A stretch of DNA of 64,000 nucleotides from Echinometra lucunter (GCA_029962745.1 CM057154.1:21456276-21520275), one strand, 5' to 3'. Positions 21,866 to 35,064 are shown, counted from the first letter of the stretch. Numbers and translations are program-made. The notes: generated from the sequence alone by a model not told the origin.

Positions 21866-22483
21866 GATTTTTGTATAAAAACACCTCAGTTCTTACGATG
21901 TTGGGTACAATAGAATTACATTGGAATCCCCGTTTTTCCTACAGAAATATTTACTTCTATGAATAATTCATTCTTTTCTTGGGGGGGGGGGGGGGGTATA
22001 GTTAACAATCTGGAAGAAGGTATATTAATTGCCTCCCCCGTAGACGAACTTGTACTTCAGTGGATAATTTTATTGCTTATCAAAATATTTCAAGCCATAC
22101 TGATGACATAGCTTTAAAAGTATAATTTAAGACCTTCTTCACAGTATATGAAGCATGCTTGCAGAATCTGATGAATTATGTATATTAATCTAGCAACATT
22201 TGATATGTATTTATGCCCCGCAGGCTGACATTCACAATGTCCATGGTGGTAGAAAACTCACAAGAATTACACGTATCATTTTGAGTTGATATCTCGGTGA
22301 GATATGAATATAACTGATATTGTGTAGGATATGTTGGTACCTGTAACTGTTTTGGCATAATTATATGAATAATTCATAGTTTTTTTTTTCAATAAAATCA
22401 GTACCTGCAAATTTTTTAGTTATGATACTGTCATTGTTTATGAAGGTTATTTTCTTGTATTTGTATTTTACATACCTTTGTAG

Positions 22484-22795
22484 GGGTGTTGTGGTCCAGT
22501 GAATAAGTCTCTGGACTTTGAACCATAAAGTCCGGGGTTCGAATCCCTGCCGCAGCACTAATGTCTTTTGGCAGGACATTACGTTTGCCACACTCGATCG
22601 AGGTGAAGTAACTGGTTACCTGGCATGCCTGGCGGGAATAAATTCCTTGAAATGCTTGCATGTGCGCTGTAATGGCTGCCGGGCTAAAGCCGGGGTAATA
22701 GTATCCAAAGTCCTTTGGAAGCGCATAGAGACGTTAGATAATAATGTGATATGCACTATACAAGAACGAAATATTATTAATGTTATTTTTATTAC
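22484..22795 (+). mobile_element. tRNA-derived SINE, near full length
   Basis: The head has A box-like TTGTGGTCCAGTGAATAAG and B box GGGTTCGAATCCC. The body includes TTTGGCAGGACATTACGTTT and GGCTGCCGGGCTAAAGCCGG, then CCTTTGGAAGCGCATAGAGA and a 3' end with ATTATTA. The body tail is shared with 35530-35665. Confidence 0.85.
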
Positions 22796-22799
22796 TTCT

Positions 22800-23420
22800 A
22801 CATGAATTGTGTGAGTGATATGAGACGTTTGCAAAGATTTTTAATGAGGGGCAATTGCAATATTATCGTATATTCCATAAAAAAATATATATATTCGGAG
22901 TAGGTAGTATGTCACTGTAATGATCTGACATGTTGTAATGTTCAAAAGGGAAAAACAAGGCTACCATCTTGACTGAAATGTTTTATATTGATATTTCGAA
23001 AGCCTAGGTGATCAGGTGATAGTGCTCCAGCGGTACTCTCATGGCGCAATGGTGCGTCAACGGATCCAATGCATCATTCAGTTTCCCCCCTCTGGAAACA
23101 TTAACATCAGTCGGAACATAAATAATCATCTGCCTACCTCTTATAAATAATTAAACATGATGGAAGGGGTGGTATGTTCGAGACGCAAAATATTACTCCC
23201 TTGTTGATGTGGTGATGACCATGCTTTATACATTAATGTATATATCTTTCATCACGAGTGGGAAAATAAGAAAAGGCTATATGACAGATGAATTTCACCC
23301 AGCCTTCATGGCGTGGAAAATTCAGACGCCCAGACGGACATTATAAAGATGGCTTGATGCCTTGATGGCTGAGCTTAAACTAATGTGACAAAATTAATCA
23401 TTAATGATAAATCTGAAATA
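22800..23420. other. intergenic sequence, no gene seen
   Basis: No coding exon, recognised repeat or structure identified. Confidence 0.4.
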
Positions 23421-23429
23421 CTACCTCTT

Positions 23430-23665
23430 TATTTCTCTGTCTTTCTCTCTCTCTCTTTCTCACTCTGACTATCTCTATCTCTTTTTTTTTCTTTCTCCCT
23501 CTCTCTCTTTCTCTCTTCCTCATCTCTCTTTCTCTCTTTCCCCAAAATAATTCTAAGTCTCTCCAACGGGTTCTCTTTTTATTTCTCCACCTCTCCTTTC
23601 CTCTCTGTCATTGGCCACTCCCTCTTCCCCTCTTTCCCTCTCCCCCTCTGTCTATCACTCTCTTT
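23430..23665. repeat. CT-rich low-complexity tract
   Basis: Interrupted CTCT/TTCT pyrimidine sequence over about 235 bp. Confidence 0.9.
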
Positions 23666-24319
23666 GTCCTTTTTTGTCCCCATGCAGTTATAGCCTACCA
23701 AAACGGTAAAGGTCATCAATATAAAAATGCTCCAGCCTGCCAAGGCATCCTGCTCGAATGCTATTCAAGCATTCGGCACTCTTAACTTTAAAAATTAATC
23801 ATGACAGAGATTGGACTGGGCTCTACATCATGTACCATGCGAAAATGCTGTCGGTCACAACGTCACAGGTTAATGAGCTATGACCATGCACTGACTCGAT
23901 GACTCCTGCAAAGGCATCATCGGAAATGAAGTGATTTCTTCTATAACACTTTGGACATGAATGATGAAAACCGATTTCCATTTCCAGAAATAAATACCAA
24001 CACTTTTTGATTGCATACTCCCTGATTAAAAAAGACAATTGTATATGAAGCTTTTTCTGTATGGATACATATTAATCATGATGACCAATGATGATATTGA
24101 AGCTGCTATGTCATTACGCAGCGGTGCATCACCCTTTCGGGGAAGGGTTTGCTTCCCTTTAAGTCCAGTGATTTGGTTGGCAGCGATGGTTGCTGGTAAA
24201 AGCTGATATCGAAAGACAGAGTGTATATATTAATTGTAAACAGCAACTTGAAGATTAATACGCACTCTCCTATGTCTTTATTCTCCTCTTCTTGGAAGCT
24301 TTCTTATCATGATAATTGC

Positions 24320-24425
24320 TCCCTCTCCCTCTCTGTCTCTCCCTTTCTCCCTCTCTCCCTCTCTTTCGTTCTTTCTCTCCCTCTTTCTCGCCCTTTCTCT
24401 TTCGTTCTTTATCTCTTTGTCTCTT
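24320..24425. repeat. CT-rich low-complexity tract
   Basis: CTCCCT/CTTTCT units; the ORFs here are compositional. Confidence 0.9.
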
Positions 24426-24666
24426 AATCTGTTCCTATGTACGTATCTTTCTGTATACCCCCCTTCCCGTCTCATTTTCTGTATTGTCTTTTTTTTTTTT
24501 TAGGGTCGTCCCTTTTTTTCACTATTCATAACTTAAATGAGATAACATGAGATATTATATATAACAGTTAATTAGAGATTAGAAAATAGATAAGACAACA
24601 TAAAGAGATATAAGATAAAATAAAATAAGATAACACTCTACACTAAATCAGAAATAAATCTTAAAA

Positions 24667-24763
24667 ATTGTTAGGGACGAATCCAAAATTAGATTTTAAA
24701 AAATCTTGATTATAGATTGAGTTTCTAATCAAATTCTGGATTCGTCCCCGATGACAATCTTTA
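24667..24763. mobile_element. small inverted-repeat element (about 95 bp)
   Basis: The left part, ATTGTTAGGGACGAATCCAA, is mirrored by the right part (reverse complement ATTGTCATCGGGGACGAATC). The pairing extends imperfectly towards the centre. It lies directly beside the long-TIR element at 24784. Confidence 0.6.
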
Positions 24764-24783
24764 AAGATAACTTTCTAATTTAA

Positions 24784-25420
24784 AGGGAGCCAAAACCCTG
24801 GGAAAATCAATTTAAAGGAAAAGAGAGGATAGAGAAAAGCAATTAAAAAAAGTTCCCTCAAAATCGGTTACAAAATGAGAAAGTTATAAAAATTTGAAAA
24901 GTTTCGATTGACTTTCTATGGCGATCCTCAAATTGGCAATGTTGCTTCAAAATGGCATGTTTTGTGAACAACTCTATATATTTTGTACACAATATTTCAC
25001 ATTTTCTACATTATCTCTAAAAATGCTGCTTGCCTCTTTGTGAACTCAACATTATGTTGTGTAAAATACTTTTTCTCATGATATATCTTGAGCTAAGAAG
25101 GAGACAAGCTGCACTTTGAGAGATAATGGGGAAAATATGAAACTTTGTTTACAAAACGTAATGGAAAGTTGTCCTTCTAACCCACTGATCGCTACACTAG
25201 TTAGTGTAGAGATCAGTGTTCTAAACCTGCCACTTTGAAGGAACATTGCTAATTTGAGGATCGCCTAAGAAAGTAAATTAAGACCTTTCAAACTTTCATA
25301 ACTTTCTCATGTCGTAGCCGTTTTTTACGGAGCTTTTTTTTTTTTAATTGCTTCTCTCTACCCTCTCTTTTCATTAAAATTGAGTCCCCCCCCCCCCCCC
25401 CCACAGGGTTTCATTCTCCT
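24784..25420. mobile_element. long-TIR DNA element, copy 1, flanked by TTAA
   Basis: The two halves are imperfect inverted repeats of each other over roughly 250-280 bp per arm. AGGGAGCC..AACCCTGGG at the left mirrors CAGGGTTTCATTCTCCT at the right, and AAAATGAGAAAGTTAT mirrors ATAACTTTCTCAT. TTAA lies at both edges (24780-24783 and 25421-25424), a target preference of piggyBac-type elements. No transposase frame. A second copy lies at 43156-43752. Confidence 0.8.
25183..25218. repeat. 36-bp palindrome nested in the centre of the long-TIR element
   Basis: CACTGATC, one base, CTACACTA, two bases, then exact complements of both arms (TAGTGTAG and GATCAGTG). The copy at 43156 lacks it. Confidence 0.85.
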
Positions 25421-25424
25421 TTAA

Positions 25425-28400
25425 CGATGGATACGTACCTTACTGTCATGTTTATGTGAACTCGTCCATCAAAATGAAAGAGGTCTCCAAAATATAGGCC
25501 TGCACAAAATGTAGGTACCTCAAAATCCGGCCCTCGCTTCATGTGCAATAATTTCATGCGACCTGTCTGGTAAGTGCAGTCACAAGCATCTCGTTATTGC
25601 CAAACCGTTTTAGAATTCTAATTATGAGGGAAATAACAAAGGCCAGTTGGATTGCCTCCGGGGTATATTTGACACAGAAAATCGGTAAGATATTAAAAAT
25701 ACACAAATCAATTCAGTATGTTAATGCACCTGCACGTGATGTTAATAATAAGGCACGGTGATGGCATTAAAAACAGCTGCTTTATTACTCATCATTAACA
25801 CCGACGATATGAAAGGAACGGATGTGTTAAAACGTAAATTAAGGTACCAGTTTACAAAATGAGTTGGAGAAATATATGTAATGTTGGCTAATGGAAGCCA
25901 TTATTGACATACTCTGCAAATTGCTCCAGTAGTTGAGGAGTACCAAGAAATGACATTAACGGTAATATGACCATTCATTTTCACTTATGGTGCCCTTTTT
26001 TTGAAAATTTTAATGTCGAACTACTGTTGACCTACTGTAGAATGTTATTATTATTATTATTGATCCACTGTACTTCGGTAAGCGTGTTTGCCTGCATAGT
26101 CGTATTTATTGAAATAGTACCATTTATTTACTTTTTAATGGATTCGGCGAACCTAAAGGAAAATGAAAAGCGGTAAAGAGCGAAAGCTCAAACACTTTTA
26201 AAAAAAATATAAATCGGTTATCGTGAAAAGTTGAAATACTGGAAAATACCAACAAGGCAGAGAATTTGAACTTTGTATTTGGTTTGATTTTTCTTTTATT
26301 GCTATACATGAGTTAATTTGTTTTCTATAAAAGGACAACATGGAAGAACAATGACATTTTGTAAATGCCACTGAAATGGACCCATGTTTACATACATCTA
26401 TGAAATGTCATCGGTTAGATCGTTAATTTACATGTTTATACGAATGTTTTGAAAAAAAAGCAACATATTAGTTTCATGGAATCAATCGAACGCTAAATGT
26501 TAAGCCATTCCGGGTGAAACAATACCTGGCTGCATAGGCATGCTATTCTTCAAAATTTTTGAGGGGAAAATGTATTTTGTAACTATTTTACCGAAAACAT
26601 ACCACATAATCCAGAATAGAAATCAATATGCAGTGCCATAAAACCGGTTTCAGTTTAGTTTTTGAACTCAATCACCCTCCAGGTAATATGCAAGAACATA
26701 TAAACAATACCAATTACACTTTGCTATAGGCTGGCAAGAGATACAGATAAAGACAAAGTGTATGCCTAATAACGTAAGATAAGAATAGCATTAAAGTGAC
26801 GATACATGAAATGGTATTATATCGGAGATGAAGTTGAACATACTGCCAAACTTAATAAATACAAATCGATCAAGAAAGGTCGTCCTCATAGGAAGGTGAT
26901 CTCAATCTACAAGTTCTTAAATGCATGTTCAATGAGAGAGAGAGAAAAAAAAAACTTTTCAAAGGAAGTAAACAAATGCCCCCCCCCGGGGGGGGGGGGG
27001 GCACTCTCGTTACAAGGTGGACACCATGTTTGTACATGGACTTTCAAAATGGACCCTAAACAAGTAATTAGCCTTCGATCTCAGAATACCCTAAACAAGT
27101 ATTTTGTCATGTTGTCGCAATCCTAAACAAGTATTTTCAAATTAAGTCTGAAAAGATACCCTTTTCAAGTAAGCCTTCTGTTAAAAGTATTCCCTTTTTT
27201 CCTGATTTTTGCAATTTTGATACCATTAATTTTACACGCGTACATCGCCCATGTACGAGCATGGTGTAATGGCAGTGCCCCCCCCCCCCCTTCCCGGGAC
27301 AAATGCGGGCTTTACAGAAAGAAAGATATCCCTTCTATTCAGATGGTCACTAAAACAATTTTAGCTGTTATTTCATGAAGAAACCGGAGGTAATCCAGTC
27401 AAGGCCTTGAATCAGTTGCGGAAAATATTTTGGTCCATATATTGCAGGACCTCGCTAATTACTGTTGTCAGTGCATGGTACGCTACTCAATGCACGTACA
27501 AGTAATTGATTGCACTCGAGCCGATTTCCTACACAGCTAAATTGATGGCGCAATTTATGGCTAAAACAGATACTTGAAAATCCATTGACCAACCTGCTGT
27601 ATGTGTCAGCTAGCAATAAAAGCTGGTCAACGCGATTGATATTTTTCGAGAAATAATAGAACAAGTGGCTGTGTGACCTCTAGGGGCTTTTTTTTTGGGG
27701 GGGGGGGAGCAGTGTTTTAAAGCATTGTTCTCCACGTTGATGTTTCAAGGTTAAATGAAAACTGATTGCATGGATTGTGAAACGATTCAGAAGAAGAGAA
27801 AGAAAGAAAGAGAGAGGGGGAACATCAATGGAGAGAGAAAGGTAGAGAGAGGGGGAGAGAGAGAGCAAATATTGGTAGCGTATATAGAAAGATAGAGAGA
27901 AAGAGAGGAAGAGGTTTAAAAAGGAGGGTAAGGGAGTGTGCTTTTTATGAAGGAGAGAGAGAAAGAGAGAGAAAGGGAGAGAAGATGCAACGGTTTTCTC
28001 AGGTGTGTATCGTAACCTGGAAATGGAATTAACCTTTGAAGTTTTGATGAACATTTCTGATCAAGCAGGAGAAGACCTCAAGGTATTGGAGCAAAAGAGT
28101 GAAAATCATTCAATTAGCCTACCTGGTTTGGCCTGGGAAGATAATAAACCCATTCGTGACATCGAGTCAACGTTGTGCGGTTTGGCCAGACATGGACCCT
28201 ACTAGAGATGGACTAATAATGGGAGCCTTTCTTTGATCTTACCATGACCGCCGCCACCTGAAAATGTGAATGTTGATGAGCACATTCATTTGTTGCTACA
28301 CATGACAATGTTGATTACGTAATAACGAATCGTCACAAACAAAACAACATTTTAACTTTCTTCGAATTCATTTCGCTGAGGTGTCATTTCAGAAAATGTG

Positions 28401-29620
28401 CCGTGATCTAAGACCAGTTAGAAGAGCAGCGAACCCCAAACTATGGCAATTTCCTTGATATGAGATTGATTATTACAGAAGTTGACACTAACTTGTGGAC
28501 ATGCATCTGATCTTGCCTAACTTTGAAAGATACATATCCTCTACGGTTTTATGAACTCATATTCCTGGAAATGAATCGGAGAAGTTTCAAAATGAAGTTT
28601 AAGATCATTGTGTTACGGCAAAATTTACGGTTTCGTGAAACGCAGCCCTGAGCTCTAAGAGCAAAAAAGAACAAACTATTCTGTTCTTTGGACGATAACA
28701 AATTCTTGATAGTTCCCCTTTTCCAAATATTTCTTAAGTGGGACTATTCAGTATTATTGGTAAAACAGTTCAAGTCCAAATATCATAATTCTCTCGGGCT
28801 TTTTGTTTGGGGGGGGGGGGGGGAATTTCCAAATCAATTAGCTGTAAACATTCATACTTGCACTGGTATACTAGTATACTATGTGCATACACATACTGTG
28901 CCATTCCGGTTGTGTCAGAATTTAACGTTTGATGCTGAAAAGCTTTGAAAGGAAAATAAGCACTAAAATCCTTGAACTGGCAACACGATTGAAAGTTGAA
29001 AGTTACCATTTTCCTTGCAAATTCGCAACTTTTGAACTTGTCAACACACTTTCCGTCATTGTATATTTATTTCGGAGACATTACATCTTATAAGGAAAAA
29101 GTAGCAATACAAGAACAAATACTGGTGTTGCCAATCTAAAGAAGAAAAGCTGACCAAATCAGGCTTTAAACAATTTCTTGTCGTGCATGGATTGACCTGA
29201 TATCTAGAGGTTTGCCTGATTTAACTTAGGTTTATAACAAAAATAGAATTAGAAAAATTTTGTTTGGTTTTTCTTCATTTGTTTAAGTAGAAAATAATAA
29301 TAATTAAAAAAAACCCCCGTAAGGTGAGCATATCATCCCAGTCATTTCACTCGGATATAAAAGATGGTTTTGTTGTTTCGTAGATGAGGAATTTATTGTA
29401 AAGAACTGAAATTATTGAAAAGATTAAATGAAGCTGCAGATCCACTGATGTTATTAGGAAAACTGTTGGCCTGTAGAGTTTGCTATAAGCTAAAAACTCA
29501 CACACAACTTCCAATCGGTGCAATATTGAAATATTTACATTATAGCACGAGGTATTATTGATTTTGCATCAATTTATCTGTTTTTAATTAGTGAGGAATG
29601 CACATCGAATGGATATACAG
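25425..29620. other. intergenic sequence, no gene seen
   Basis: No splice-bounded exon or conserved motif found. Structures present: a C-run/G-run palindrome near 26981-27001, C or G runs near 27278, 27699 and 28810, and a GA-rich stretch near 27790-27985. A 66-codon ORF at 28005-28205 has no recognisable motif and is not called. Confidence 0.45.
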
Positions 29621-29738
29621 ACGCTGATTTTTTTTTTTTTTTACAAATGAAATCATAAAAATAATACTTTTAAAGACTATTATATTGTATTTAACATGCA
29701 CTCTGTACTCCTAAATTTTGAGAATGAATTAAAATTCA

Positions 29739-29828
29739 TACAATAATGATATGATAATGATGACGATGATGAAAACAATAATACTAATAATAAAAATAAA
29801 GGTAATAGCAATAATAATAATAACAATG

Positions 29829-29862
<34 letters not shown>

Positions 29863-30018
29863 CGATGATGATGATAATAATAACAATAATAATAATAACA
29901 ATTATAATAACAATCATAATAATAATAATAATGATAACAATAATAACGATGATAAAAGAGATGATGATGATGACGATTATGATGAGTATAATGATAACTA
30001 TGAATATGATAAGAAAAA
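29739..30018. repeat. (AAT)n/(GAT)n triplet microsatellite
   Basis: AAT, AAC and GAT triplets run for about 270 bp, giving spurious ORFs on both strands. Confidence 0.95.
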
Positions 30019-31119
30019 ATAAGCATAGTTATAATATATCCTTATTCGGCTGACTCATTTGCTTAGACCTTTCCATAATTTATTAAAAATCCATTTCAAA
30101 TTTATGACCTAAAAGCCAATTACTTTCGGTGAGTCAATTATTGACAACGCTACTTCTACCTCACTAATATTCAGTCACGAGACTTGCACAGGTAAACACT
30201 GGCGCACTGGAGGGAGCTACAATCCCCGAAAAAAAGTCCCACGCCAGAGAAAAAAAAAAAGAGGTAAAAGAAAGAAAAAGATGAAGGAAAAAATGAAGAT
30301 ACCAGTATGAAAAATAACACGTTTCCATTATTAAGAAGATGACTTTTTTTTGCTAGCTCGCTTTGCATTCTAGATTGCATTCTAGAACGTATTAGAAATT
30401 GGACCATCGCATTCGGGAGACCCCATCCCCGTCAAAATTTTGGGCTCATCATGTCGCTGCAAGGTAACTTTTTTTTAATACAAGCAAATACTGGCTGTTT
30501 GATTTTTCTTTTGATAGTGTTGACAAGGTTGACGTTGTGTGTATTTTTTGTTCTTTTCCGTACAAATCACCTCTGTGTAAAATCTCCTTGAACGGGAGGT
30601 GCATTAGGGTCGTTATGGTTAATACAGAATGTGATGGCTTCCATTCAACACAGCTTTCCTGCAGTAGAGGTTACGTTCATAATTATACAGCTCTAAAAGC
30701 CATATTCATTGTTTTGATATGCTCCTCTCTCATGAATCACAATTTTAAAACACAGTTAGAAAAAGCGCTGTAAAACGGATACCTTGAAACGGCATTTCAA
30801 AATTGTGCTTCATGACGTTCTCTGTTTCAAAACACTGACTCTTATTTCAATATAAACACTCCCCAGGACTTGTGTCATCTGTATATGTGAAGATAAGTTT
30901 AAAATGAATTGAAGTACGAAATCAGTTGCACAAATCGATTGATGTATTAAGTGGTATAGTTGAGATGGGTGGATGGGGGATGGGGCCATTGTTGGTCTTT
31001 AATTCATGGGACTCACCAAGACTACCGATTAAGGGTGGGTGCGGGGAGAGATCCCATCATCTTCCCCGTTCGCCTTCACTCCCCTCTCTTCTTCTCCTTC
31101 GTCTTCTTCGTCTCTTTCT

Positions 31120-31250
31120 CCTCCTCCTCCTCCTCCTCCTCCTCCTCCTCCTCCTCCTCCTTCTTCTTCTTCTTCTTCTTCTTCTTCTTCTTCTTCTTCT
31201 TCTTCTTCTTCTTCTTCTTCTTCTTCTTCGTCTTCTCCTTCTTCTTCTCT
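31120..31250. repeat. (CTC)n then (CTT)n triplet microsatellite
   Basis: About 40 bp of CTC passes directly into about 75 bp of CTT. All six frames are open as homopolymers and none is a gene. Confidence 0.97.
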
Positions 31251-31420
31251 CTTTTTGTTAGCAAAATGTTCGAAGAAGCACGAAAGCGAGAGAGCGAAGC
31301 GACCGAGCTGGTCATGAGGGTGCTTTTGCATATTTTGAGTTGAAATTGAAGGATCTGGTGCACACTTTTGGTGGAATTTTGGAAAATTTTCAGTAAAAAC
31401 ATGTAAGTCTTGAAAATTTC

Positions 31421-31458
31421 GGGGGGGGGGGGGGGGCAAACCCCCCCCCCCCCCCCCC
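31421..31458. repeat. G16-CAAA-C18 homopolymer hairpin
   Basis: Sixteen G, a CAAA loop, then eighteen C. It is self-complementary throughout and G-quadruplex-capable, and it lies inside AGCGAAGC-rich transposon-like sequence. Confidence 0.9.
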
Positions 31459-31849
31459 ACCCGCTGTGTACAGCCATGCTCCAGTATCTACCAGATCTAC
31501 ACCACTGGAAGTAGATGCATTGACAGTTAGGAATAGCGACCGTCTGAGATTGATTTACTTTACCTAGGATCACTGGCAATGGTGCAGGATACCAGCAGGC
31601 TGTCAAATTTCGCGAACAGTTCGGACCCCCCTACCAGCGTCCCCCCAACATACCATTCAACCGAATTTAATTTCTTCATTAGAACGATTGGGACAACGAT
31701 ATGGGAGTGCATTACCTATGTCCTTCACCCTCGTATTTATCCAGGCCAAATGCACGTGTCACAATGGCAATATAAAAGGTACTACAAAATGATCATCAAT
31801 CATTATGCATATTAATAATTTGATTCCCTGAAAAAGAAGGCGCTAACGT

Positions 31850-32185
31850 AAAAAAAAAATAAAATAAAAATAAAAGAACAACGCTGTCATGGCTGTTACA
31901 CAAGTAGTATATACATAACTTTTGTACTGTTTATAGCGCTGGTATCTGACAAGTACTAACTGTCATGGCGCTCTACATAACGCATCATAGAGTAAAACAA
32001 TCAACTTTAGAACCAATATACATTTTAAAAAATTCTTAAATTAAGTATAAACACGAGGAAAAATATCTTAAAACTAAATTACATGCATAGCCTGCAATAA
32101 CTATAAAGGAGGGTTAACAGTATCTGTTTTGAGGGGCTCTGTTGGGAAAGAGGTGAATTTTGGGAGGAACTTTGAAGTCATTCAG
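31850..32185. other. intergenic sequence, no gene seen
   Basis: No coding exon or recognised repeat; a poly-A tract lies near 31850-31876. Confidence 0.4.
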
Positions 32186-32189
32186 GGCA

Positions 32190-32347
32190 TGGGCCCCGTT
32201 TCATAAAACTTGTTATCACTAACAACTGCCACTTTTCTATGGCAAATTTGCTCTCAGCCAATCAGATGCAAGGATTTCAATAGCTTATAACAGTTATTGC
32301 AACTTGTTATAAAAAAACAAGTTTTATCATGTTTATGAACGGGGTCC
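32190..32347. mobile_element. MITE, GTTTCAT family, fourth copy
   Basis: Starts GGGCCCCGTTTCATAAAACT with TGTTATCACTAACAACTGCC. It ends with ATAAAAAAACAAGTTTTATC and TTTATGAACGGGGTCC. The core has CAGCCAATCAGATGCAAGGA and TTTCAATAGCTTATAACAG, shared with the copies at 11194, 11400 and 14150. Confidence 0.85.
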
Positions 32348-33200
32348 AGGTCTGCTTAGGCATTGTAGGGAATGGAGCTGAAATTGGGGCTTTTTTCACA
32401 AGTTAGGACCAGCATGAGAAACTGCTCTATCCCCACGGAACTGCTCGTTTTTAGTAGGGACAATGAGAATGAGATGAAAGTGTTGGCTTGTTCTTAGATT
32501 ACATTATGTCTTCCAGTGTTTGCCTTCTATTTGCCATGCACGCAATCTACACTAAACAGAACCCGAGTAATTTTTTTTTATTCAATTACAGTGATATCCT
32601 CTGTCAACAAATGGTGCACTGTTTTGTTTGTACAAGCGAAAATGTCAACAGCAATTTATTCCTCCTACACGCTAAAAGCTTAAAGCTAATCCCAAGTTCT
32701 CGAGGTAATGGAATCTCATTTGGAGATAATCTGGCTTAAACTGATTCTTTATACTTTGTCATGCAGGAGATGGGCTGTTTGAAGTATAAGACTTTATTTT
32801 AAAGCTTGCGAATGTCTACGAGAAACTGTATTTCATAATGAAGGAATACCTGCGAGAAATCATATTCATGAAAGAAACACGACTATCTTACAGACTAAAT
32901 TGCATGCAGCCGAGTCGATGGACTAATTGTTATGTTCAATTTGTTCATTACTCATCAGCCATCATGCTCCAAATTCGAATGATTATTTTGCAGGAGTTTC
33001 AAGCATTCGGTGTATATAGCTTCGCTTTATTTCACCATCACTAGAATTCTACATGACCTTTTAACCCATAGCATTGCAGAGTTTTCTCTAGTTACTAATC
33101 AGCTTAACCACCTCAGGCGATACCAAATCAGCAACATCTTTCATCATTTTCTATTCCTGTCTAGTTTTCGAAAAAAATTACATAACATGAATCAAAGTAA
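32348..33200. other. intergenic sequence, no gene seen
   Basis: No exon, SINE or TIR element recognised. ORFs of 60-80 codons lack motifs. Confidence 0.4.
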
Positions 33201-33204
33201 AATT

Positions 33205-33550
33205 CAGAAAATTGCCAATTTGCACACCAAAATAGAGATTAGTTAATTTTCACTGCGTTGAGAGAGTTCAATGATCCTATGAACCAATGTAAATGAAAAT
33301 ATAAGATATATTAGAAAATTGCCAATTTGCACGCCAAATAGTGATTAGCTATAATTTTTACAGCGTTGCAGGAGTTCAATGATTAACTACAATGTTTTAA
33401 TTCAAGAATAATACAACACACTGCATTTGAGATGCACTTGTAAAAATTCAGTGAATTTTTTCTTTCTTTCTGCCCAGGCATAATGTGTAATTCCTAGCAT
33501 TCTGAATTAAAAGTACATAACAGGAGACACTGCGGCTATGAGTTGATATC
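33205..33550 (+). repeat. dispersed repeat with an internal tandem copy of about 105 bp
   Basis: AGAAAATTGCCAATTTGCAC followed by AGTTCAATGAT occurs twice, near 33207 and 33312. Downstream blocks (CACTGCATTTGAGATG, TTCAGTGAATTTTT, TTCCTAGCATTCT, GGAGACACTGCGGCTATG) reappear in order at 37380-37920. Confidence 0.7.
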
Positions 33551-35060
33551 GTCGACGACGATGTATTCGTGGTGAAGCTAGACTAGTAAACATGCAAATG
33601 AACTGCAGACTTGCGGGTAAATGGTTAGAGAAACAGCTGTCTTGTGGTAGAGGACTGTCCAAAATGTCTTTTTTCTAATGCGGTGAGGAATAAATTCATC
33701 ACAGCCTTGAAAATGAATTTTATAAACCATATCAAATAAAAATCTCACATCTTCAGATCTGAAAATCCCTTGATAAGAGTTGTGTTCTCAGCAGAATAAG
33801 ATAAAACTTATTCTGAAAAATATCTTAAAGAGCCCCAACAAGATCGGAAAAAAAGAAAATAATTTCAAAATTAAACAACAATGAAAGAGGCATTTGTTAC
33901 GTAATTTTATTGTAGTATGTTCATATCAGCATTAGATTTAGCCTCATTAACCTTAAAATAATCACGAGAACCTCAAAAAATCCATTCCATCTTGATTTGA
34001 AATGAAAAATATACGAAATGAAGATCGAATCAAGTTCTAAGATCACACAATTTTACGCAGAATTTTTTTTTCTCGAACTTCAAGAAAAAAATGTTTTCAC
34101 ATCAGCATCTGATATGCGCGAAAAGCCTCATGACATCAAGTTATATTTTTATATTTCAGGAGGGGGGGGGGCGGGCTGAATTTACAATCAGATCTATGAA
34201 ATCATGATCAAACCATGTCGAAAATCTCGCATTATACAGGATGTTGGTAAATTTTGAGAATAGTATGTTCACATCAGCGTTAGATCTAAAATTACCCAAA
34301 CCTTCCAAATGTTATTTAACATAAACATGATAAAGATATATGGCATTACAATCTTATGCAATACAGCTATCACATGTTGAACATACTGGGATACCTAATT
34401 CAGTCCTTAAAATCTCAAAACGCCCCCCGCCCCGGCCCCCTCGTTTTACTTGAGTCTCTAAGCTTAATAGTTTATTAATTTTTTGTTTGTTATCATACAT
34501 GTACATGTTACGTTGCCGGTACGCGATACATGTTATAATGCAGTTTTAATACATCATAAAATGGCACTTTGACGATGTTATGTATAACAAATATTCATAG
34601 TTGTCCTATTTATTGCTGATTGGCGCACATATTTTCGGTACATTCAAAGTCTGGACACAAAACACCAATCCTTCTAGCACTTTTTTCCCCCTCAGATGCA
34701 TTTATGTATCTTGTTTCGCTACCTGTCAATTTTTGTGCTGAAGAATAGTTCATGAATGACATTGAATCAATACCACCAATGGCGATGATCTCAAAGTGCT
34801 CTGAACCAATTTAATTAGGTTTCATTTTCCTACCCTCAACACCCTACAGGGAAGAAAATACTATACGAGCACAATACCCCGACGTGCATGTAATTAGAAC
34901 TCCTCTCAACCATAAAACCAACGATCAACCTAATACTGAAGGAACGGTCTACCGTTTTGAAGCGAAAGGGATTGGGTGTGACCTGGACTCAGATGTATCC
35001 TAAAATGCTCATAAAGGCATTATCGCGATTGTATATGCCAAAACTGATGAGCATACAAGC
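33551..35060. other. intergenic AT-rich sequence, no gene seen
   Basis: No coding exon or defined element; a G run lies near 34162-34171 and a C-rich patch near 34422-34442. Confidence 0.4.
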
Positions 35061-35064
35061 AGAT

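Noticed and set aside
28005..28205. 66-codon ORF (MYRNLEMELTFEVLMNISDQ..)
   Set aside because: No conserved motif and no convincing splice sites.
31029..31606. ORFs of 90-176 codons rich in Glu, Lys, Ser or Phe
   Set aside because: Generated by (CTC)n(CTT)n and the poly-G/poly-C hairpin; no domain and no splice context.
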